64,000 nucleotides of DNA. Origin: Sclerodactyla briareus. Its lineage: Eukaryota > Echinodermata > Holothuroidea > Dendrochirotida > Sclerodactylidae. Shown here piece by piece: positions 22,129 through 31,882 of the stretch. The stretch spans positions 358,501-422,500 of the forward strand of contig JAODTK010005889.1 in NCBI GenBank assembly GCA_026419785.1, read 5' to 3'. A model generated the notes under the pieces. The model was not told where the DNA came from. It did not search any database and saw nothing but the letters and a program-made list of their open reading frames with translations. Every line of letters begins with the position of its first letter. The stretch's first letter is position 1. The translations under genes and the position numbers were made by a program.

Positions 22129-22142
22129 GTTGCCATGGTAAC
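22129..22142. promoter_or_regulatory. X-box-like motif (RFX consensus)
   Basis: GTTGCCATGGTAAC fits the RFX X-box consensus GTNRCC-N(0-3)-RGYAAC fully. It lies about 120 bp upstream (minus-strand sense) of the SLC26-like exon. If that exon were close to a promoter, this could be a regulatory site. Several X-box-like palindromes elsewhere in the window argue for caution. Confidence 0.4.
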
Positions 22143-22874
22143 CGTGGTCCCTTAAACCTTCGATCGAGGGAGAATTCCGTCAGATTTCGTAGCGTGCGTC
22201 AGTCTGCAGGCAATGAACATTGTGTCCATGCACATTTTGTTAACATTCGGTAAAGGATGAGCTTGTTGGAGCATGTAGCTCTGATTTCAAAATCGACCTT
22301 CAATTGCCCCGTTTCAAGAATCTGTCAACAAGCTATACAGGAAGCTCTTACTCATTTATGAATATTTTTCGTGGTGTGCGTTCTTACGTGGTACACCGAT
22401 ATAAGCTCCTACGACTTACCGTGTTCGATGTGCAGATGGGGGTAAACTTATATTGCTGTGTGGCGTTCTACATGGTTATCTTCCACACACAAAATGTGAA
22501 GGTCAGTGACGGAATTTGTATTAATAAATACCACGTGACCTAGGTGATTATGCAAGTTGTGTGTGGTGTGTAAAAGTAAATAATGACCATTTATAATTCC
22601 ATTACTAAACGCCGGCTGGGATAACACAAGTATGTTTTGGAGAACTTGGATTGGCGATCAACAAAACTTTTGGGAAGTTCTCATTGCCTGCAACTTGCAT
22701 ACATTTACAATATGTAGGGCCTATATCGCGTCAGCACGCAATCTCTTGCTTAAATCGTTACGTAATCCAATGAATATTACTAGGCCTTGGTCGATTTTCC
22801 ACGCAAATAATTGAGATATTGAAAGGCTATATCAATTTTATGACCTCTATTTTTGGCAAAATTAGGCCTTCAAG
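22143..22874. other. No gene recognised
   Basis: AT-rich sequence with ORFs of at most 87 codons and no domain. If the SLC26-like exon is genuine, this is its upstream intron or 5' flank. Confidence 0.4.
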
Positions 22875-23131
22875 TACCCAGCTAACACGAAAAAGGTTAT
22901 TAAACTTTACGATTTTGTTTTTGTCTGATGTATCAATAACATTATGTTGTAGTGAAAAAATTATGTTATTTTTCCGCAATATTAAAGGATACCATTATTA
23001 AAACGTTGAAAACATGTTACGTCTATTATAAACTTCATTAAAATGTTTTGATGGCATCGCATTTAACGTCATGAAAACATTTTTAAAAAGCTCTTTAAAA
23101 TGTTATGATAACGTTTCGCGTTCGCTGGGTA
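22875..23131. mobile_element. 257-bp MITE
   Basis: Terminal inverted repeats of 18 bp: TACCCAGCTAACACGAAA (22875-22892) and, on the opposite strand from the right end, TACCCAGCGAACGCGAAA (23114-23131), with 16 of 18 matching. The interior is AT-rich with repeated AAAACGTT, AAAATGTT and GTTATGATAACG words and no coding sequence. The size and structure fit a non-autonomous DNA transposon. No clear target duplication was seen. Confidence 0.8.
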
Positions 23132-23559
23132 GAACTTTTCCTGAACTTCTTCGTTTTTACGACTCAGGGGTCGAAGGCAAACGTGAGGGTGAGGTGAGGA
23201 GACTGTGAATTGGTGATCCAGGCCTATACGCGATTACATCCGCGATGATCACAGGCTCAAGTTCTAAAATATGGAGGAGAGTTTGAATCTCCGTCAATAA
23301 CAGTCCCGCTTGGGGAACATAAGGATTACGATTCGGGTTCATATTCTTGTAGCAGCGACTAGTCATTGGTAACCTGATGGGAAAAACTTGCCTGCATCAC
23401 CCAGAAGGCACGTTCGCTCATGACCTAATACACCCTTGGTCGCCAACACAGCGTCGCCAACTTCCGTTACCTCACAGGTACCCACTTTTACACGTGGGTA
23501 GCGTGGACATTCATGCCTGGTCTAACCGCACTGCGAAAAAAGCCCTCCAGCATGAACCT

Positions 23560-23800
23560 GGCATCTAACCGAAAGGTTGGCACGATTGGTGTCAGCCATC
23601 AACGGAGGGACCGGGGTTCGAATCCCGATTCGAAGTCTAGAGCTTCCTCTCAGTTTGACATGACAACGCGAAATCCCTCGGCTACGCCTATGGATTGTCT
23701 AACCTCCTATTATGACGACATCCCGGTTTTAATTCTGCAACAAAGGCCTTCGTATCTGACTACAGTGCGAATGATCCCGGGTTCGAGTCCGCAGCGAGCA
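23560..23800 (+). repeat. Possible tRNA-derived SINE segments (two B-box motifs)
   Basis: GGTTCGAATCC (23615-23625) and GGTTCGAGTCC (23780-23790) match the RNA polymerase III B-box of tRNA genes and lie 165 bp apart. A canonical A-box at the right distance and a cloverleaf are not evident, so these are not tRNA genes. A tRNA-derived SINE or two decayed ones is the likeliest reading. Confidence 0.35.
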
Positions 23801-23893
23801 TCCAGACACGTTTTCACCGTAAATCGTAGATGAGATGGCAACTATTGAGCCAGGAGACACCAGAGAACCAGGCAACCAACTGGAGACCAGGCA

Positions 23894-24079
23894 ATCAGTG
23901 GCGTACCCACGGAAGGGGTGGGTGGGATCAGAACCCCCTCCCCTCCCCCCCCCCCCCCTCACCCCGACCCAAGTGATCAATAACTTTTTAACACAAAAAC
24001 TGATTTTTTCGCAGTTCAGTAGAGGTTTTGCAGCTGTTTATCTAGCACTATTGCAGCAGCATGTGTCTAGGGGCCCATA
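23894..24079 (+). repeat. Left arm of the foldback-like element
   Basis: This 186-bp arm pairs with 25727-25878. It contains a 14-nt C run at 23945-23958. Confidence 0.8.
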
Positions 24080-24404
24080 AATTGTACTTATTTGCCATAA
24101 TGAAGGGTGGAGGCGCACTTCCCTTGGTTTCCGACCTCAACCTTCCGCCCCCCCCCCGAAAAAATCTCTCGGGACACATCAATCAACACATGCGCAATGC
24201 CCGTGGTAGGCTACAACACGAAGGTAAGAACGGTGAGCAGCTTCGAAGACTTATCAATTCTCAATTACATATATTAACAATAGGTTGACCGTCTCGTCAT
24301 ATTTACTGGAGGTGCACCGAATAGCCTCGTCCTTTGAATTGCGGGTTGGAAACGTGAATGTTGTTGTTTCAAAGGACTCTGCACATAGCCTTCTACCGGG
24401 GGTG

Positions 24405-24665
24405 TACCCGATGTTCCCAGGGTTCGATGTTCCCAGTGTCCGATGTTCCCCGTTTTTGTTATATTTTAACGATCCATGAATTTACGAGGTTCGTTGTTCC
24501 CAGGGTTCGATGTTCCCGAGGTTCAATGTTTCCAGGGTCCGATGTTCCCCGTTTTTTGTTATATTTTAACGATCCATGAATTTACGAGGTTCGATGTTCC
24601 CAGGGTTCGATGTTCCCAGGGTTCGATGTTCCCGAGGTTCGATGTTCCCAAGGTTTCGATATTCA
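24405..24665 (+). repeat. Left internal array of GGTTCGATGTTCCC repeats
   Basis: About ten copies of a 16/17-bp word (consensus GGTTCGATGTTCCCAGG, variants ending GAGG, AGTG or CGAGG) occur in groups separated by a longer spacer, GTTATATTTTAACGATCCATG followed by AATTTACGAGG, which recurs at about 24457, 24558 and 24675 as a higher-order unit of about 100-117 bp. Confidence 0.9.
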
Positions 24666-25066
24666 TTGTTTTCGTTATATTTTAATGATCTATGAATTTA
24701 CGTTTTCTCTTAGAGAATCTCAATTTTGAATATTGAGTACCATCTATCACATGACCAGGAAATTTTCATGGAATGTAACAGACCCCCCCCCCCCCCCCCC
24801 TCCCGAAAGACTCCTCCTTAACCCGGTGTACGTTAACACTCTGAAGAATGACAAAAAAAATACGAACAATACGATGACCGATAGATGTGAGAAACACATA
24901 CGTGTCGTTCCTACACCTGTGAACATGCAGTTGTAAAATGATATGGCCGTCTAAAAAAAAATTATACCGTTTCTTATTGACAGCGCGTCACACACCTTAT
25001 GGCGGTTTCGAAGTGTTTTATAGACATTACCCCAGATCACTAGCGACTAGTGCAACCGGCAGCATT

Positions 25067-25285
25067 AAACCCTGGGAACATCGAACCCGGGAACATCGAA
25101 CCCCGGGAACATCGAACCTGGAACATCGAACCTCGGGAACGTCGAACCCTGGGAACATCGAACCTCGGGAACATCGAACCCTGGGAACATCGAACCTGGG
25201 AACATTGAACCCTGGGAACATCGAACCCTGGGAACATCGAACCCTGGGAATATTGAACCCTGGGAATATTGAACCCTGGGAATAT
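25067..25285 (-). repeat. Right internal array, inverted relative to the left array
   Basis: About thirteen head-to-tail copies of GGGAACATCGAACCCT, the reverse complement of the left-array word, with the last three changed to GGGAATATTGAACCCT. Because the period is not a multiple of three, open frames across it read different peptides and are not genes. Confidence 0.9.
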
Positions 25286-25726
25286 TGACATTGACATGAT
25301 CCAGGTGCGCAGGCAAGGCACATTAAAACGGCGTCACGAACAATTCCCACGCGTTACACAATACGGAACAGTTTGATCAATTGAAAACCGTGAAAAGTCC
25401 TGAAGAAGGATCACCGTGAACGGAAATTTAGTCTGAAAATTGAGGAAGACGTTACCGCTAAGTCACCGTGTTAAACGAAAGTCAATGGGCCATTTAAAAG
25501 AAAAGGAAAAAATGCCCTCCTAGCCAGTCCACTCTCCAAAATCAAAGGTCACTCCATTTCCACCCCCATGCGTCGCTATACCACAAGAAATGGAGTTATA
25601 GCCCACTCGCTGATAAGATGATAAGATTCTGGAGAATAAGTTAATGATGATTTGTAGGAAATTTAACTCCTTCCCCATCCTCCTCTCCAAATGAGTAGGC
25701 TAGACTATGTATCCTACACAGGTGCG

Positions 25727-25878
25727 TGGGCCCCTAGACACATATGCTGCTGCAATATTTGCTAAATAACAGCAGCGAAACCTCTACTGGACTGCCCAAA
25801 AATATTTTTTTGTGTTAAAAAAGTATTGGTCACTTGGTCATGGGGGGGGGGGCTGACCCCCGTGGGTACGCCACTGAT
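25727..25878 (-). repeat. Right arm of the foldback-like element
   Basis: This is the inverted counterpart of 23894-24079, beginning GGGCCCCTAGACACATATGC and ending CGTGGGTACGCCACTGAT. A 12-nt G run lies near 25841. Confidence 0.8.
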
Positions 25879-26431
25879 CCTGCATCTCTACCCTTGCAAT
25901 ATTTCAACGGATCATCAGGTTTGCGAAATCGAGAGAAAGTGTCACACTGATGATATGTGCGGAGTCCTTCGAAACAACTACATTCTGACCCCGACTTTAT
26001 CCCCATGTAGTGATAACTGCGAGTTGGTGTTCGCTAAGCATCAAACAAGACAATATATTATAGGGGCTGATACTCACACATGAACAATTCCATAATGGCC
26101 TACGCTACCCGTAATTTCTTCACTGACGAACACTATAAAGAACACAGTGAAAGCAGCCACCCATAAGATACGTAATTGGAGGAGCGCTTCAACCGGAATC
26201 AAGTAGCACAATAGCAGAGCGGAGGCAAGGGCGCAACCACTAGGGGGGTCCGGGGGTCATGACCCCCAACTTTTGGGAGGGCCTCCATACATAATGATCA
26301 CACACAAAATGTTTCCCATCACTGCTTCGGACCCCCCAAATTGCTCTTGACCTCCCCCCCCCCCCAACTTTCAGACAGGAGGTGGTACGTGTGCTGCTCA
26401 TTCTTTCATGCGCTTCGCGAATATGTTCAGA
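25879..26431. other. No gene recognised; G/C-run repeat
   Basis: At 26228-26370 a stretch with GGTCATGACCCCCAACTTTTG and a 12-14-nt C run resembles other poly-G/poly-C mobile repeats in the window. The rest shows no feature. Confidence 0.35.
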
Positions 26432-26539
26432 GATATTATAGCCTGCTACTCAACTCTCATTATATTTCCCGATGTTTTTTTTATAGATATTATAGCCTGC
26501 TACTCAACTCTCATTATATTTCCCGATGTTTTTTTTTCA
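26432..26539 (+). repeat. 54-bp tandem duplication
   Basis: GATATTATAGCCTGCTACTC followed by AACTCTCATTATATTTCCCG and a T run occurs twice in a row with almost no differences. The near identity suggests a recent duplication or an assembly artefact. Confidence 0.9.
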
Positions 26540-26964
26540 ATTATCGAGATAAAACAGCATTCATAGCCATCCCTTTCTCGAACATGATTCTAAACTTTGT
26601 TCCATTCACTTGTACAGCCCGCAACATAGGCCTACCCCCCCCCCCTTCCACGAACCAAACCAGCATATCTTGCCTATCAGTCCCACCCCACCGACACCCC
26701 TTTTTCAATCAGCACTCCTACATAAATATACCTACCATGTACGGCCACATTGCATACTGCCTTACGTAAGAATAATGGAATTCCCCGTTCAGACATGATT
26801 TAGAAAAGGTTGCGAACGAAATGTCCATTAGGCCCACGGATCTGTGTAGCAATCCGAACGATGTGTACAAAATGCAACCAAGTAGGAGCAGTAAAATGAT
26901 TTAATCTATTTCCACCTCCCCATGCAGATATATTGGTGACCCGCCAAAGAAAGTTTTAGAGTTG

Positions 26965-27312
26965 AATAAGTGATATCATTAAATGAAGTGGTGATATCAT
27001 CAAAAAAATTGGTGATGTCATTAATTCAGACATATCATCAAATCAATTGCTTATATCATTAATTCGTTGGTGATATCACTCGAAGGATATGTGATATCAT
27101 GGAACGATTTGCTGACATCGACAAAACGATTTGATGATCTTAGCAAAAGAATTATTGATATCATCAATTCATTTGGTGATGACATCCCCAAATATTTGAT
27201 GAAATCACGATAACTCAATAATATCATCAAAATAATATTTGATGATATCAGTAATTGAATTGGTGTTATCAACAACTGGATCGGAGACATCAATGTAATT
27301 GCTGATGTCGTC
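26965..27312 (+). repeat. Degenerate GATATCAT array
   Basis: About thirteen loosely spaced copies (roughly 25-30 bp apart) of ATTGGTGATATCATTAATTC and variants with GATGTCAT, GACATC and TGATGATATC. Spacing and sequence vary, so it is an old minisatellite. All frames are low-complexity. Confidence 0.85.
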
Positions 27313-28479
27313 CAATAATAAACTGAAAGCAAAACGAGTTACCAATATCAACGGGTACAGACGCTATAAACATTTCAGCGCACCTCCGAAAACATCCCTA
27401 CGATGATATTACTCAACACATATATGATATGATATGTGTCTGTGCTTGTGGGGCATAAGGCCCTTTACTCTTACATTAAGAACTGCTAAAGAGATTTGAA
27501 AGAGGAACACAAAAACGAAAAACCGAGCCGGTTTCATCTCAGATAGTGATTTTTGTCAGTTCAGTATTTTTGTTATCGACTTCCTATAGATGATTAGCAG
27601 ATTGATAATAGAAATTCTGTCTATTTGTTCGTTATCTAGATTGAAGAATCAGTAGCCTACAGGGCCTTTGGATTGAATAAGTTATAGGGTCGTTAACGAG
27701 AAGTCCATAGCTTCCTACTAAACTAAACTAAGCTAGACCAAAACGGCAATGCTAAACGTCTGTCTAGTCAAGCTACAACTGGATATGATGTAAGAAAATA
27801 CGATGAAAAAAGTTTTCGATTATGAGGACGACGGTTAGATTAGTGGGTATGAATGTCATGAACTTATACAACTAATATTCCATTCGAATTCCCAATTCTA
27901 CTTTAAGAGGTTCTGAAATGGTCTACATTTGTGAGTAACGTCATTCGACGAAACTGGATGTCAGTGGAGGCATAACTGGGGTTCTATTAAAAATCGGAAC
28001 AGTATAACCTGTCTGATAGCAAATCATGATTATTGTGATGGTGGCCAGAACGCCAAAGCGACTTATTGGGAGCTCTGGACAATAGGATTAATAACTTGCC
28101 ACAAATGTTATACGGAATGCCATAATGACACGAAAAGCCAATAGACCGACTACGAGGAATTGGACGAACCCGTTCCACGTACGTGGCCCAATGAAGTACT
28201 GTAGAGCCGTAGAGGCGGCGACACGATGCCTTGGATCTGCGGAGGCCTTCACGGTGACTGACGCCCCCTTTTTCAGATCATCCTTTAATATAAAAAGCAA
28301 TAGCTATCGGCCTATTTGTGGTCCAGGTACCTACCATACCTTTTTTATTTCCTTCATGCAGCCCATGCCTGATCGGACCATCTTGCCCAGTCTGCATTGA
28401 AACGGACTTCTCCTTTTTAACTACCTCGCAGGTGCCCAGGGCAGTAGAATTCTAACGACATGACGGTATCAGGATAGTG
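27313..28479. other. No gene recognised
   Basis: A minus-strand frame at 28088-28300 (70 codons) has a hydrophobic stretch FVQFLVVGLLAFRVIMAF preceded by a possible acceptor (TTTTTATATTAAAG). It might be a membrane-protein exon, but no family is recognised. Confidence 0.3.
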
Positions 28480-28715
28480 GCAGAGTGCCATCGTGATAGG
28501 CTCCTTCAGAGAGTGGTAGAGTGCCACCGTGATAGGCTCCATCAGAGAGTGGTAAAGTGCCACCGGAATAGGCTCCGCCAGAGGGTGGTAGAGTACCACC
28601 GTGATAGGCTCCATCAGAGAGTGGTAAAGTGCCACCGGAATAGGCTCCGCCAGAGGGTGGTAGAGTACCACCGTGATAGGCTCCAACAGAGAGTGGTAGA
28701 GTGCCACGTGATAGG
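28480..28715. repeat. 36-bp minisatellite, about 6.5 units
   Basis: The unit is roughly TGCCACCGTGATAGGCTCC followed by ATCAGAGAGTGGTAGAG. Two alternating variants (CCGTGATAGGCTCCATC with GAGAGTGGT; CCGGAATAGGCTCCGCC with GAGGGTGGT) form a 72-bp higher-order pair repeated nearly identically. Since 36 is a multiple of three, several frames stay open (minus strand: a 12-residue unit GAYHGGTLPLSD), but there is no evidence that it is translated. Confidence 0.9.
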
Positions 28716-28857
28716 AACCCTCCCATTCTGGAGTCAGTCTGAGATATCTGTGGTCATCAGAGGACAGAGTCTGAGAAAGCTAATAAGCACAGTAACTATG
28801 CAACGGAACGATCTTGAGAGTTCATACTTGGCACGAGGGGTTGCTATTTGAAGATGA

Positions 28858-29260
28858 TGATCCCGATTAGTTTGGGGTCAGATTACAGTCACCTTAAGGT
28901 CATGGGATCAAAGTCTGAAAAACATGCTGACATGAGAACTGTGCAACCAAATTATGGAGAGAGCTCATAAGTGACACGAAGGGTCGCCATGTGGTGTGGA
29001 GAGTCTCCATTGTTTTGAGTTGGTCCCGAGATTACCGACAGTCCGAGGTCACTGTCTGAAACATTGTAAGCACAGTAACTGTCTAACGAAACGAAGTAGT
29101 GAGTTCATATGTGGGATTCCCATCTCGGACAGATGAATCCTACTGATTGGGGGCCAGCTCTCAAGAACACCCTGGGTCAAAATGTTATAACTGTGCACCG
29201 AACTGATGTGAATAGCTCATACTTAGCGAAAAGTGTTGAGAATTAAGGCAGATGATCCTA
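28858..29260 (-). repeat. Diverged copies of the TGACCT satellite, inverted
   Basis: Words such as TTTGGGGTCAG, AAGGTCATGGGATCAAAGTC followed by TGAAAA, and GGTCACTGTCTGAAACATTG match the reverse complement of the satellite at 31130-41710. Divergence is high. Confidence 0.5.
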
Positions 29261-29567
29261 TCGGCAAGAAGATAATAACGAAATACCTTTTCACCAACCT
29301 CTTCACCTATTCCATTCTTATGACCAATCGCTTTTGAGGCAGTAATCAAGAAATTCGTTTCTGTTGCCTTAAGGTTAGAGGTTGGAATAAAATGTGTTGT
29401 CAGTTCTTAGTCCAAAATTACGTGGAGGCATTTCTATATTTTCTTCACACTAATTAAAGTTCAAGCGGGAGGAAGGCATGTTAACGGTCTCCCATTCCTC
29501 TAACCCCTCTTCAGCCATTCCTAGCTAGCCATTCCTAGCTAGTTAGCCCCCTTCCAGCTATTCAATC

Positions 29568-29667
29568 ATAACGTGAGCTATAGGCTCACGTTATATCTGA
29601 GAGACATCAGCCACAACCTAAATCCCACTGTCCCCTGTCGAGGTATTCCCACTCGACATGGGACAGT
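29568..29667 (+). other. Two strong hairpins in tandem
   Basis: Hairpin 1 pairs ATAACGTGAGC (29568-29578) with GCTCACGTTAT (29584-29594), a perfect 11-bp stem. Hairpin 2 pairs ACTGTCCCCTGTCGAG (29627-29642) with CTCGACATGGGACAGT (29652-29667), 15 of 16 bp with a 9-nt loop. The second has microRNA-precursor-like length but lacks a longer stem context. Both could be MITE ends. Confidence 0.6.
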
Positions 29668-30206
29668 ACTACGTACGGCAGCCTCGTTGACCTGTCGAAC
29701 TACATTTTTTAGATGTTACCATAATGATTTATGCTGCCCTGGATTAGTTCAGGAGTCAATGCAGCGTAAAGCGCTCTTCACGCTAAGGCGATACGATACT
29801 ATATGATAAATTTATCGATGGAGTGTTCACACTAGTGCGATAAAAATGTCGTACGATAGTTTTATCGGACGTGTCGGCCCCTTACATAACGGAGAAAGTG
29901 GTGGGAGTTGAGCTGAGGACAGTACAAGTTTCCCCCTTTCTCGTCCAAGGCGGTGGAATAGCTTGGTCGGCAGAATTTTGGAATATCAAAATTTATATTT
30001 TCAAAGCAATTCGAAGCCTGTGTCTTTCTCAGTACTTGTAGGCGTGAAATAGTGTTGCGACCCATTTTAAAGTAAGCAACAACAATTTTTCCATTCGTGG
30101 AGACATCACGCGCTACTAGGGGCACCTGTTTCACCCGTTTTCTGGGCATCGCTGACTTTCATTCCTAGTCATAAATTTCCTCACGATTCACGATTGCCCA
30201 GAACAT

Positions 30207-30540
30207 AATCACTCATGAGAGCGCATGTCTGGATGGCACTAAGCCGCATTCACCCCCGTCTCCACTCACCCAGCCTTCTTTGAGCAAGCAACCTGGCCTG
30301 AACCTGTCCCTTCCCCTAACTCTCCGAGGTACCCGCGCAGCTGCGCCAACCATGAGCTACGTGGCTGCCATGGCGGACGGTCCTTACCCAAGGGGTCCTG
30401 TGGAGACATCACACGGTGGAAAGGATCGCCCACGGGGGGGGGGAGGGGGGGAGGGGTGACGCCATAGCCCAAAGAAGGCGCAGTTGACGACTACGAATCA
30501 GGCAGCTGACCTCACTATCCCCGCCTTCCCAGGTACCTGT
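30207..30540 (+). repeat. Direct repeat R3, copy A
   Basis: It matches 30714-31010: AATCACTCATG, GAGGTACCCGCGCAGCTGCG followed by CCAACCATGAGCTA, GTGGAAAGGATCG, GCGCAGTTGACGACTACG and ATCAGGCAGCTGACCTC, in the same order. It contains a G-rich run (30436-30455). No protein domain is recognised in either strand. Confidence 0.75.
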
Positions 30541-30713
30541 CGTTGAACACTCAGCGAGGGTCGTATAATATATAAGAAGGTTCAAATTCTTTCTTGATAC
30601 GACATTCCGTTGCAAAGTGATGGTAATTTACTTGTGGGTTGGGGTTTTATGCCCATTGCATAATATCATCAAAGATCTCACTGCACAATAATTTATGACG
30701 TGAGTGCTATATC

Positions 30714-31010
30714 ACTAATCACTCATGGGAACACATGCCAGGGAGGCACCTAGAGGCATCCACTACCGGATTCCAATCGCCTGGCTTCATCCGGGCAAAC
30801 GACCAAACCTGAGGTACCCCCGAAGTTGCGCCAACCATGAGCTAGGAGGCGGCCCCGGCAGTCAGCCCCAACCCACCGGATCCCGTCCACATTGGACACG
30901 GTGGACAGAATCGTCCGCTGGAAGCGCGCCATATGTCTAGAAGAAGCGCAGTTGGCGGTCGCGTATCAGGTAGCTAACCTTCGTCATCCTCGCCTCTCCT
31001 AGAACCCTGG
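30714..31010 (+). repeat. Direct repeat R3, copy B
   Basis: Diverged copy of 30207-30540, about 507 bp downstream, with GAGGTACCCCCGAAGTTGCG, CCAACCATGAGCTA, GCGCAGTTGGCGGTCGCG and ATCAGGTAGCTAACCTTCG. It lacks the G-run insert of copy A. Confidence 0.75.
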
Positions 31011-31129
31011 CATTGGATACATGATCTAGCCAGCGGTAACTGGAGATGCGGCTCCTGATTCCTTGACTGATTCTGACTTGATCAAGCTAGGCGTTGTCAA
31101 ATTCACATGCTTACAAGGTCTGACCCCAA

Positions 31130-31790
31130 AACAATAGGCATTTTATGTACTAATTACGGGAGCCAATACTAAGTATGAGCTTCCTCCAGCCAGGGGGGTC
31201 GGGGGGGGGGGAGGGGGTCGAGTCATCGTGTTAACAATATAAAATTGGCCCAAGTATCAATTTTTTAATTCTCACATTTTCTCCTAAAAGTGACCCCTTC
31301 TACTACAAAAAAGCAATAGGGTTCTCGTACTACCCATGGGAAAGCTGCATACTAAATTTCAACCTGATCGGGTCAGGCATTATGGACTTATCGTACTGAC
31401 AGGATTGTTAGACTCTGACCTCTATTGACCTAGGATGACCTTTGACCTGACCCCGAAACAAAAGGACCATGTCTCATTTCCCACATACCAAGTATGAGCT
31501 CCATACATCTAGGCGGGATTGAGTTGTCATGTCGACGAGCTTTTCAACCTGATCAGATCAGGTATTCTGTACTTCATCATGTTAACAATGTTTCCAAGCT
31601 TTATCCACCTTTGACCTCCTTGACCTCAGAGGACCTTTGTCCTGACCGCAAACAATAAGGATCATTTACTCATTGTGAGGAACCCACATACCACGTATGA
31701 GCTTCATCCATCCAGGTGGGATGAGTTATCGTGTTAACGAGCTAAAATATGCCAAATTATCATTTTTTTCACATTTCACCATTCTCTTGT
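31130..31790 (+). repeat. TGACCT satellite, array part 1 (about 2.3 units)
   Basis: The unit of about 300-315 bp carries the landmarks ACCAAGTATGAGCTTCATCC, AGGTGGGAT, TATCGTGTTAACGAGC, AAAGCTGCATACTAAATTTC, CAACCTGATC, TTGACCTCAGGTGACC and ACAATAGG. Unit landmarks AGTATGAGC fall at 31172, 31491 and about 31694 (the third unit is shortened). A perfect DR1 hexamer pair, TGACCTTTGACCT, lies at 31436-31448. The array is interrupted at about 31790 by a LINE. Confidence 0.85.
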
Positions 31791-31882
31791 TTTGACCTTT
31801 GGCGGTTGTTTTTCTGGCTTTGGAGTTTTCCCAGTCAAGAAAACAAAATCTTAGCTATGAAAATGTCTAATCAAGAAGATAA

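Larger units (their letters stand above)
23894..25878. mobile_element. About 2-kb foldback-like element with inverted arms and mirrored tandem arrays
   Basis: The outermost 18 bp are a perfect inverted pair: ATCAGTGGCGTACCCACG (23894-23911) and its reverse complement (25861-25878). Homology extends inward over about 150-190 bp, including a C-run/G-run, TCAATAACTTTTTAACACAA, GTAGAGGTTTTGC, CAGCAGCATGTGTCTAGG and GGGCCC. Inside these arms lie arrays of a short repeat in opposite orientations: GGTTCGATGTTCCCAGG forward at 24405-24665 and reversed at 25067-25285. No transposase frame was found. The architecture resembles Drosophila FB and sea-urchin TU foldback elements, while the CAGTGGCGTA ends recall hAT termini. 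Target duplication is not evident. Confidence 0.75.

Noticed and set aside
23615..23790. tRNA genes suggested by two B-box motifs
   Set aside because: No cloverleaf, no matching A-box and no paired acceptor stem. Kept only as possible SINE segments.
24405..25285. A CRISPR array made of 16/17-bp words
   Set aside because: Copies are contiguous, inverted between two halves and lack spacers; no cas genes are present.
24938..25350. Four ORFs of 83-116 codons with repetitive peptides
   Set aside because: They run through the 16-bp array, whose period is not a multiple of three, and exist on both strands, so they are products of the repeat.
28480..28715. A CRISPR array
   Set aside because: The 36-bp units are head-to-tail without unique spacers, and the context is a eukaryotic repeat region.
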